Source: Chloroflexota bacterium
GTDB lineage: Bacteria; Chloroflexota; Limnocylindria; Limnocylindrales; CSP1-4
Reading direction: 5' to 3'
Length of the DNA: 5,760 nt
Assembly (NCBI GenBank): GCA_021802185.1
Contig: JAKAAV010000168.1
Location: 1-5,760, forward strand
Every line of letters starts with the position of its first letter. Within the stretch, counting starts at the first letter, position 1. The notes under the pieces are model-generated. The model saw only the letters and a program-made list of their open reading frames with translations, did no database searches and was not told where the DNA came from. This document shows, one piece after another, positions 1-4,644 of the stretch. The position numbers and the translations under genes were made by a program.

Positions 1-553
1 CCGCCTGTTGACCGTCCTTCTGCCCGAAGTACGCGCGATCCGGTCGCACGAGATCGAGCAGGATCGTGACGACCGTGGCGACGCCACGGAAGTGTCCGGG
101 CCGGGCGGCACCCTCGAGGACGGCGGCGAGCGGACCCGGATCGACCACCGTCGAGTGTCCGCGGGGGTAGATCGCGTCCACGGCCGGCGCGAACACGACG
201 TCCACCCCGCGCGACTCGCACACGGCGAGGTCGGCGGCGAACGGCCGCGGGTACCGCTCGTAATCCTCGTCCGGCCCGAACTGCGCCGGGTTCACGAAGA
301 TGCTGACGACGACCGACTCGCACTCGGCACGGGCGCGGTCGATCAGCGCGACGTGGCCGGCGTGCAGCGCGCCCATCGTCGGCACGAGTCCCACCGGGGA
401 GGGAAGCGATGCCCGGACCTCGGCGAGGCCTGCCCGATCGCGAACGACGATGCGGCGCCCCACTCGCGTGACGTCGTCCGCCGGCGCGCGGAAGTCCTGG
501 CGCGCCGCCTCGTCGTCCCCCGGCGCGATTGCCTCGCCCGGGCGCGTCTCCAC
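1..553 (-). CDS. panC: Pantothenate synthetase (pantoate--beta-alanine ligase), C-terminus off the left edge
   Basis: Joins pantoate and beta-alanine to pantothenate using ATP, via a pantoyl-adenylate; a cytosolic enzyme of the nucleotidyltransferase fold. The 184 residues seen match the family N-terminal domain. [10 protein letters not shown] (residues 58-67) carries the HxGH ATP-binding signature with H64 and H67. [17 protein letters not shown] is the next conserved block, followed by [11 protein letters not shown] and FGQKDGQQ (176-183). The KMSKS-like region and the rest of the C-terminal domain lie beyond position 1. The start chosen is GTG at 553-551, the most upstream possible, because panB's TAG is in the same frame two codons before it. 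This gives about 30 residues more before PTMG than E. coli PanC; a GTG at 463-461 (codon 31) would give the usual length. Neither start has a convincing Shine-Dalgarno. It lies last of the visible operon, 3 nt after panB. Identity is very secure, the start is not. Confidence 0.95.
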   Translation of the reverse strand, partial: METRPGEAIAPGDDEAARQDFRAPADDVTRVGRRIVVRDRAGLAEVRASLPSPVGLVPTMGALHAGHVALIDRARAECESVVVSIFVNPAQFGPDEDYERYPRPFAADLAVCESRGVDVVFAPAVDAIYPRGHSTVVDPGPLAAVLEGAARPGHFRGVATVVTILLDLVRPDRAYFGQKDGQQA

Positions 554-556
554 CGT

Positions 557-1462
557 CTAGAGGTCCCGGTCGAGCGGGATCCGCAGCGTGTCGGGGCTGG
601 GCCGGTCGAGCTCGCCCTGCCCGAGGGCTTCGGCCAGCACCGATTCGTCCATGCGGCTCGACTCGGCCTCGCCTGGGAACGTGCCGGCCGTCACGTCGGC
701 GGCGTACGCGCGGGCGGCCTCGGCGATCGTCTCGCGGAGGTGCGCGTACGGACGCGCATGCCGCGGCACGAACGACCCGAGCCCGAGCAGGTCCGTGACC
801 ACCTGGACCTGCCCGCTGCACCCGGCGCCCGCGCCGATGCCGATCGTCGGGATCCGGAGCCGCGCGGTGATCGCCGCGGCGAGCTGTTCCGGCACGAGCT
901 CGAGCACGATCGCGAACGCGCCGGCGGCCTGGACCGCGATCGCGTCGGACAACAGGCGCTGCGCGGCGTCGCGTGTCCTGCCCTGCACCCGGACCCGGCC
1001 CATGCCCAGCTTGGCCTGCGGGGTCCAGCCGATGTGACCCATCACCGGGATGCCGGCGCGGACCACGGTCTCGATCGCCCGGCTCGTTCGGACACCGCCC
1101 TCGACCTTGACGGCCTGTGCGCCGGCCTCCCGCAGGAACCGGCCCGCGTTCTCGACCGCCTGGTCGGGCTGCTCGTAGCTCAGGAACGGCATGTCGCCCA
1201 CGACGAGCGCCCGCTGCGTCCCGCGGACGACGGCCTTGACGTGATGGAGCATCTCGTCCATCGACACGCGGACGGTCGACTCGTACCCGAGCATGACCTC
1301 GCCGAGCGAGTCGCCGACGAGCAGCATCGGGATCCCGGCGTCGTCGAGGATGCGGGCCGTCGGATAGTCGTAGGCGGTCAGCATCGGGATGCGCTGCCCG
1401 TCGGCGTGCATCCGGGCGATGTCCTGGACGGTGATCCGTCCGCTGCTGCTCGTTGCGCTCAT
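557..1462 (-). CDS. panB: 3-methyl-2-oxobutanoate hydroxymethyltransferase (ketopantoate hydroxymethyltransferase)
   Basis: Transfers a hydroxymethyl group from 5,10-methylene-tetrahydrofolate to 2-oxoisovalerate, giving ketopantoate, the first committed step of pantothenate synthesis; a cytosolic Mg-dependent TIM barrel. Seen in the 301 residues: MLTAYDYPTA (27-36); metal-ligand aspartates D51 (VGDSLG) and D90 (VGDMPF); K119 and E121 in VKVEGG; H143 in GHIGWTPQ; catalytic-type E188 in VLELVPE; and GIGAGAGCSGQ (207-217). In most PanB proteins the last motif reads DGQ, so S216 replaces an aspartate. A tail of about 28 residues after the usual C-terminus is extra. The start at 1462 is set by a strong AGGGAGG 7 nt upstream, by the ATGA overlap with the coaBC stop, and by family length. 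A longer in-frame reading to 1648 only mirrors coaBC. The stop is TAG at 559-557. Fully intact. Confidence 0.97.
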   Translation of the reverse strand: MSATSSSGRITVQDIARMHADGQRIPMLTAYDYPTARILDDAGIPMLLVGDSLGEVMLGYESTVRVSMDEMLHHVKAVVRGTQRALVVGDMPFLSYEQPDQAVENAGRFLREAGAQAVKVEGGVRTSRAIETVVRAGIPVMGHIGWTPQAKLGMGRVRVQGRTRDAAQRLLSDAIAVQAAGAFAIVLELVPEQLAAAITARLRIPTIGIGAGAGCSGQVQVVTDLLGLGSFVPRHARPYAHLRETIAEAARAYAADVTAGTFPGEAESSRMDESVLAEALGQGELDRPSPDTLRIPLDRDL

Positions 1463-2844
1463 TCGACGTCCTCCCTGGCAGACGGCGAGACTGCCACATC
1501 CGCGACGAGGGGTGGATCGGCGCGGCCGTTCTGCACCGGACCGCCCGACTGCCCCGAACCGCCCGACTGCCCCCGGCGCGCCGCGAGCAGCGCCGCGACG
1601 CGGTCGAGCAGCCGCTCCGCGACCTCGCGCTTGCTCATCAGCGGCCACGACTCGGGCGCCGCGTCCGCCGCGATCAGCGTCACCCGGTTCGTCTCGACCG
1701 CGAACCCCGCGCCCGGCTCGAGCACGTCGTTCGCGACGAGCAGGTCGACGCCCTTGCGGCGCGCCTTCTCGGGAGCGCGATCGAGCGAGCCGGTTTCCGC
1801 GGCGAAGCCGACGAGCACCGGGCGCGGAACGCGCCCCGCGACCGACCGGGCGGCCTCCGCGAGGATGTCCTCCGTCGGTTCCAGCTCGAGCACCGGCGCG
1901 GCGTCGCGGGTGAGCTTCGTCGACGACGCGCGGCGGGGCCGGAAGTCCGCGACAGCAGCCGCCATGACCAGGACGTCCGCCCCGGCCAGGGCCGCGAGGA
2001 CGGCCTCGCGCATCTCAGCAGTGGTCGGCGCCGAGACGACGCGCGCATCGGCCGGAAGCGGGACCGAGACGTGGCCAGCGACGACGGTCACGTCGGCTCC
2101 CCGACGGATGGCCGCCCGGGCGATCTCCGCCCCCATGAGGCCGGTCGAGCGGTTGCCGATGAATCGGACGGGGTCGATCGGTTCCGCGGTGCCGCCGGCG
2201 GACACGACGACCCGGCAGCCGGCGAGGTCGTGTCGCGCGGCGGCCGATGTGGCGCCGGGGCCGTCGACGGCGAGCCACGCGCCACGTGCCACGGCCGCCA
2301 CGACCGCATCGACGATCGACGCCGGGTCCGCGAGCCGGCCCGGCCCGACGAGCCCGGACGCGAGGAGGCCGCTCTCCGGATCGACGACGCGGTATCCGAA
2401 CGACCGGAGCCGGTCGACGTTCGCCGCCGTCGCGGGGTGCGCGTACATCCCGGCGTCCATCGCGGGAGCGACCACGACCGGGGCGGTGGAGGCCAGGCAC
2501 GCGGCGGTGATGACGTCATCGGCGAGACCGGAGGCCATCGCCGCCATCCAGTGGGCCGTCGCGGGCGCGACCACGATCGCGTCCGCCTCGCGGGCCGCGA
2601 CGATGTGCGCGATCCGGCGATCGGGCAGCAACTCGAGCGGATCGGACAGCACGGGACGTCCGCTCAGCGTCTCGAACGTGAGCCGCCCGACGAACGCGGC
2701 GGCGGAATGCGTCAGCAGGACCTGCACCGAGGCGCCCTCGGCAGTCAATCGCCGGAGCAGGTCAACGGCCTTGTACGCCGCGATCGAGCCGGTGACGCCG
2801 AGCAGGATCGAGCGCCCCTCGAGCCGGCCCTCGGTCGCGGTCAT
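1459..2844 (-). CDS. coaBC: Bifunctional phosphopantothenoylcysteine decarboxylase / phosphopantothenate--cysteine ligase
   Basis: Catalyses two CoA steps. The C-terminal CoaB domain joins 4'-phosphopantothenate to cysteine using CTP; the N-terminal FMN-dependent CoaC domain decarboxylates the product to 4'-phosphopantetheine. CoaC spans about residues 10-190: GVTGSIAAYK (16-25), the conserved histidine H80, APATA (93-97), PAMDAGMY (127-134) and ASGLVGPGRL (162-171). CoaB spans about 208-425: SAGGTAEPIDPVRFIGNRSTG (215-235, with N231), AAAVADFRP (295-303), K310, and ANDV followed by a GAGF...NRV block. In E. coli Dfp the two CoaC motifs carry an essential Asn (PXMN) and an active-site Cys; here they are D130 and S163. 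The last 38 or so residues are a Gly/Ser/Gln-rich tail outside the family core. At 461 residues it is otherwise slightly longer than usual. The ATG at 2844 overlaps the coaX stop (ATGA) and the TGA overlaps the panB ATG. No strong Shine-Dalgarno precedes it, so translation probably depends on coupling to coaX. Confidence 0.97.
   Translation of the reverse strand: MTATEGRLEGRSILLGVTGSIAAYKAVDLLRRLTAEGASVQVLLTHSAAAFVGRLTFETLSGRPVLSDPLELLPDRRIAHIVAAREADAIVVAPATAHWMAAMASGLADDVITAACLASTAPVVVAPAMDAGMYAHPATAANVDRLRSFGYRVVDPESGLLASGLVGPGRLADPASIVDAVVAAVARGAWLAVDGPGATSAAARHDLAGCRVVVSAGGTAEPIDPVRFIGNRSTGLMGAEIARAAIRRGADVTVVAGHVSVPLPADARVVSAPTTAEMREAVLAALAGADVLVMAAAVADFRPRRASSTKLTRDAAPVLELEPTEDILAEAARSVAGRVPRPVLVGFAAETGSLDRAPEKARRKGVDLLVANDVLEPGAGFAVETNRVTLIAADAAPESWPLMSKREVAERLLDRVAALLAARRGQSGGSGQSGGPVQNGRADPPLVADVAVSPSAREDVE
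1470..1475 (-). promoter_or_regulatory. Ribosome binding site of panB inside the 3' end of coaBC
   Basis: GGGAGG on the minus strand, 7 nt before the panB ATG at 1462. It lies within the last codons of coaBC (encoding REDVE). It decides the panB start, and with the ATGA overlap it suggests translational coupling: ribosomes finishing CoaBC can restart directly on panB. Confidence 0.8.
1540..1573. repeat. Short in-frame duplication in the coaBC tail (2 copies, 18-bp period)
   Basis: A 16-bp word, accgcccgactgcccc, occurs at 1540-1555 and again at 1558-1573. The 18-bp period keeps the frame and, on the coding strand, encodes the repeated GQSGGS/GQSGG of the CoaBC C-terminal tail. This looks like a local slippage duplication in a low-constraint linker. 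Confidence 0.75.
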
Positions 2845-3695
2845 GCCGGCCGCCCGCGCATGCCGATCGGCTCGCGTGACTCGCCGACCGCGTCATCTGC
2901 GCCGCCGGTCCATGCCCCGCGCGGCGCCTCGGCCGCGAGGATCGCCAGGCCTTCGAGCGTCAGGTCGGGGTCGACCGCATCGACACCGGGCAGCTCGGCG
3001 ATCCAGGGCGCCTGGCTGAGCCCGCCCGTCAGGACGACGGCGATCGAGCGTCCCGGAGCCTCGGCCTGCAGCTCGGTCCGGACCCGGTCGAGCAGTTCCC
3101 GTGCGAGCCCGAGGTAGCCGAAGACGGCGCCGCTGCGGATCGCGCTCACGGTGTCGCGGCCGATCGCCCGAGCCGGGCGGAGTGCCTCGACCCGCGGAAG
3201 GCGGGCGGTCCTCGCGGCGAGGGCCTCGAGGCCGAGCTCGAGCCCGGGTGCGATCGCGCCGCCGATGAACGCGCCGTCCGCGGCGACCACGTCGAGTGTG
3301 GTCGCGGTGCCGAAATCGACGACGATCGCCGGCGCGCCGTAGAGGCGGCCCGCCGCGAGCGCGTTGACGAGCCGGTCGGGGCCGACCTCGGACGGCTGGT
3401 CGACGCGCACCGCGATCGGCACGTTCCCGACGCCCGCCTCCAGGAGCGGTAGCCCGACGGACGCCACGGCCGACGCCAGCGCGAGCCCGACGTGCGGCAC
3501 GACGCTGGCGACGACGACACCGTCGACCCGATCCAGGCGCAGCGCCTCGAGGCCGAGGAGCGCGTCGATCAGCACCCGGATCTCGTCCGGTGTCGCGTGC
3601 CCGGGCGTCGCGGCGCGTCGCGTGCCGGTCACGCGGCCGTCGCGGACGAGGCCCAGGGTGAGGTTCGAGTTCCCGACGTCGATCGCGAGCAGCAT
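2841..3695 (-). CDS. coaX: Type III pantothenate kinase
   Basis: Phosphorylates pantothenate to 4'-phosphopantothenate, the first step from vitamin B5 to CoA. It is a cytosolic ASKHA-fold enzyme, usually a dimer needing a monovalent cation and not feedback-inhibited by CoA (family knowledge). Seen in the 284 residues: the N-terminal phosphate-binding motif DVGNSN (6-11); ASVVPHV (63-69); EVGPDRLVNALAA (103-115) with catalytic-type D107; DFGTATTLDVV (127-137); and GGAIAPGLELGLEAL with the following TARLPRVE, both family hallmarks. The start is ATG at 3695, because MLLAIDVGN is the family's usual N-terminus. An in-frame ATG 12 codons upstream would add MGSRRATRIIET, which nothing supports. A TATCAT hexamer ends 7 nt before this ATG and no Shine-Dalgarno is seen, so a leaderless message is likely. 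The stop overlaps the coaBC start by 4 nt. First gene of the operon; about 25 C-terminal residues look like a disordered tail. Confidence 0.97.
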   Translation of the reverse strand: MLLAIDVGNSNLTLGLVRDGRVTGTRRAATPGHATPDEIRVLIDALLGLEALRLDRVDGVVVASVVPHVGLALASAVASVGLPLLEAGVGNVPIAVRVDQPSEVGPDRLVNALAAGRLYGAPAIVVDFGTATTLDVVAADGAFIGGAIAPGLELGLEALAARTARLPRVEALRPARAIGRDTVSAIRSGAVFGYLGLARELLDRVRTELQAEAPGRSIAVVLTGGLSQAPWIAELPGVDAVDPDLTLEGLAILAAEAPRGAWTGGADDAVGESREPIGMRGRPA

Positions 3696-3702
3696 CGTCT
3701 CG

Positions 3703-3708
3703 ATGATA
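3703..3708 (-). promoter_or_regulatory. Putative -10 element of the coaX operon (leaderless)
   Basis: TATCAT on the minus strand, with CGAGACG (7 nt) between it and the coaX ATG. That is the distance at which transcription would begin at or next to the A of the ATG. No clear -35 is visible 16-18 nt upstream. The same layout recurs before the M16 peptidase gene, which supports the call. Confidence 0.5.
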
Positions 3709-3741
3709 CGCGTGGCCCTGCGGCTGCCCACGCTCCCATTC

Positions 3742-3826
3742 CGGCTGCGGTCGGGCGTCGCGGCTGCGGTCGGGCGTCGCGGCTGCGGTCGGGCGTCGCG
3801 GCTGCGACCGGGCGTCGCGGCTGCGG
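3742..3826. repeat. 19-bp tandem repeat, about 4.5 copies
   Basis: The unit cggctgcggtcgggcgtcg is perfect at 3742-3760, 3761-3779 and 3780-3798. The fourth copy (3799-3817) differs only at unit positions 9-10 (gt to ac). A fifth copy stops after 9 bases (3818-3826). As 19 is not a multiple of 3 and the array lies outside the genes, it is not a protein repeat. It sits about 35-120 bp upstream of the coaX -10, where an upstream regulatory array or a copy-number-variable spacer could lie. Function unknown. Confidence 0.92.
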
Positions 3827-3830
3827 CTCA

Positions 3831-3887
3831 CCCTTGAGGCGCCGCATCACGAGGTTTCACCACAGCCGGGGCCGGCGGCCTCAAGGG
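3831..3887. repeat. Interrupted inverted repeat (14-bp stem, one bulge)
   Basis: The left arm cccttgaggc (3831-3840) pairs perfectly with gcctcaaggg (3878-3887). Four more pairs form between 3841-3844 and 3873-3876 if G3877 is bulged out, leaving a loop of about 28 nt. A short hairpin at 3865-3876 competes for part of the right arm. Neither side has a T-tract, so a simple terminator is unlikely. It could be a protein-binding palindrome, an RNA structure, or an old small insertion. Confidence 0.75.
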
Positions 3888-3899
3888 AAGGGGGCGAAT

Positions 3900-3925
3900 C
3901 GCGCCTGTTCGGCGCGCCTGTTCGG
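3900..3925. repeat. 13-bp perfect direct repeat, 2 copies
   Basis: cgcgcctgttcgg occurs at 3900-3912 and immediately again at 3913-3925. The second copy covers the place where a -35 element would fall for the -10 at 3942-3947, so the repeat may be a pair of operator half-sites or a duplicated -35 region. The binding protein is unknown. Confidence 0.8.
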
Positions 3926-3938
3926 AGCTGTCCGCGCT

Positions 3939-3947
3939 TGCTACCAT
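3939..3947 (+). promoter_or_regulatory. Putative extended -10 promoter of the unnamed gene
   Basis: TGCTACCAT: a TG one base before the TACCAT hexamer (3942-3947) gives an extended -10 shape. Transcription would start near 3954, leaving a leader of about 38 nt that contains the Shine-Dalgarno at 3981-3987. The -35 region (about 3919-3924, tgttcg) is a poor match to TTGACA and lies in the 13-bp direct repeat. Confidence 0.45.
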
Positions 3948-3980
3948 CAGCCCGTCCCCGCCCCACGCGGGCCGCCTGCT

Positions 3981-3987
3981 GGAGAGG
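3981..3987 (+). promoter_or_regulatory. Ribosome binding site that sets the GTG start at 3992
   Basis: GGAGAGG ends 4 nt before the GTG at 3992; its GGAG core is 7 nt away. This favours GTG 3992 over an in-frame TTG at 3938, which would overlap the -10 region and add 18 unremarkable residues. Confidence 0.65.
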
Positions 3988-3991
3988 TCCC

Positions 3992-4450
3992 GTGACCAGC
4001 CTTCCGCCCGCCAAGTTCTTCGTCAACCGCGGCGTCGTCGGCAGCCGGACCGACATCTACCACCTCCTCCGTCCCCTCCTCAAGCAGAGCGTCGCGTACG
4101 CGTACGTCCGCGGGCGCGACGTCGTGGCGCACGGGGCCGGACCCGTCGAGCGCCTGGCCATCGATCGCCCGGACGTTTCCAGCTACTTCACGCCGCTGTC
4201 GATCTGCCTGAACGTCGACTCGTTCGAGTACCTCGAGTTCGAGACGCGACCGGAGGGACTCATCACCTACGCCCTCGTGCAGGGCGACGAGCGCGTCGTC
4301 CTGACATACATTCCGGCCGACGCCGAGCTCGACGCGCCGCTGGTCGCCCAGCCCACGCTCGATCTCGTGCGCGACGAGTACGTGCAGATGGAGCTCGGCG
4401 GGCTCGGAGGACAGGCCGCGGGCGGCGATTCCGCCGACGGCCAGGGCTGA
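3992..4450 (+). CDS. Hypothetical protein of 152 residues, no family recognised
   Basis: I do not recognise this protein. It begins TSLPPAKFFVNRGVVGSRT, a polar N-terminus without a signal peptide, and has no membrane segment. A helix-like stretch (about residues 21-33, DIYHLLRPLLKQS) is followed by alternating hydrophobic stretches that look like beta strands: AYAYVRGRDVVAHG (35-48), ICLNVDSFEYLEFE (71-84), GLITYALVQGDERVVLTYIP (89-108). The tail from about 134 is Gly/Ala/Asp-rich and probably disordered. The overall picture is a small, acidic, soluble alpha/beta domain rich in Tyr and Phe. One cysteine (C72) is present; there is no metal-binding cluster or known catalytic motif. GTG start with a good Shine-Dalgarno and its own putative promoter; codon use matches the neighbouring real genes. 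It is divergent from coaX and 194 nt before the peptidase gene, so probably monocistronic. Real coding is likely, function unknown. Confidence 0.82.
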   Translation: MTSLPPAKFFVNRGVVGSRTDIYHLLRPLLKQSVAYAYVRGRDVVAHGAGPVERLAIDRPDVSSYFTPLSICLNVDSFEYLEFETRPEGLITYALVQGDERVVLTYIPADAELDAPLVAQPTLDLVRDEYVQMELGGLGGQAAGGDSADGQG

Positions 4451-4464
4451 GGCCGCCGTCTCGA

Positions 4465-4486
4465 CGTCGCGCGGCGCCGCCCGACG
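4465..4486 (+). terminator. Weak GC-rich hairpin after the unnamed gene
   Basis: cgtcgcgcgg pairs with ccgcccgacg (9 of 10 pairs, one C-C mismatch), 15 nt after the TGA at 4448-4450. There is no T-run, so it is only a possible terminator. Apart from this hairpin and the peptidase promoter, the gap 4451-4644 shows nothing I can identify. Confidence 0.25.
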
Positions 4487-4631
4487 CATCGCTCCGCGGG
4501 ACGTCGCACCCTGCCGCCACGCCTCCCGTCGGGACGCGCGCTGCCCGCACGCGCCGCGCATCACGCGCCCTGCCGCGACCCCGCGGCCATCGCGTCTCGG
4601 CGCCGGCCGCCCGTCGGCCTCCGGCGCCGTG

Positions 4632-4637
4632 TACCAT
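4632..4637 (+). promoter_or_regulatory. Putative -10 element of the M16 peptidase gene (leaderless)
   Basis: TACCAT followed by CGCCGCG (7 nt) and then the ATG at 4645. Spacing and flanks match the coaX promoter, where the spacer is CGAGACG. No Shine-Dalgarno precedes the ATG and no clear -35 is visible. The transcript would start at or near the ATG. Confidence 0.5.
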
Positions 4638-4644
4638 CGCCGCG

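Larger units (their letters stand above)
3696..3991. other. Divergent intergenic region between coaX and the unnamed plus-strand gene
   Basis: This 296-nt stretch separates two divergent starts and has no convincing gene; reading frames across it are driven by repeats. From left to right it holds the coaX -10 hexamer, a 19-bp tandem repeat array, a long interrupted inverted repeat, a small GC hairpin (gccgg-gg-ccggc, 3865-3876), a 13-bp direct repeat, an extended -10 and a Shine-Dalgarno for the rightward gene. None of the hairpins is followed by a T-run in either direction, so they do not look like intrinsic terminators. Confidence 0.75.

Noticed and set aside
1463..1648. A longer PanB starting at 1648
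   Set aside because: The added 62 residues are Arg/Ala-rich, overlap coaBC in another frame, and lack family similarity. ATG 1462 has a strong Shine-Dalgarno and the ATGA overlap.
8..3019. A 1003-codon open frame on the plus strand across panC, panB, coaBC and part of coaX
   Set aside because: It is fully antisense to four genes with clear family motifs; its translation is Arg/Ala/Asp-rich with no recognisable domain. Long stop-free antisense frames are expected at this GC content.
3696..3731. CoaX start 12 codons upstream at 3731
   Set aside because: The family begins just before the DVGN motif, and the extra stretch contains the probable -10 box.
3742..3826. Repeat array as a CRISPR
   Set aside because: Units abut directly with no unique spacers and are only 19 bp long; no cas gene is present.
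3831..3887. Inverted repeat as a terminator or riboswitch
   Set aside because: No T-run follows on either strand, the genes on both sides point away, and I recognise no known riboswitch core. It is kept only as an inverted repeat.
3938..3991. Unnamed protein starting at TTG 3938
   Set aside because: This start overlaps the probable -10 element and has no Shine-Dalgarno; GTG 3992 has GGAGAGG close upstream.
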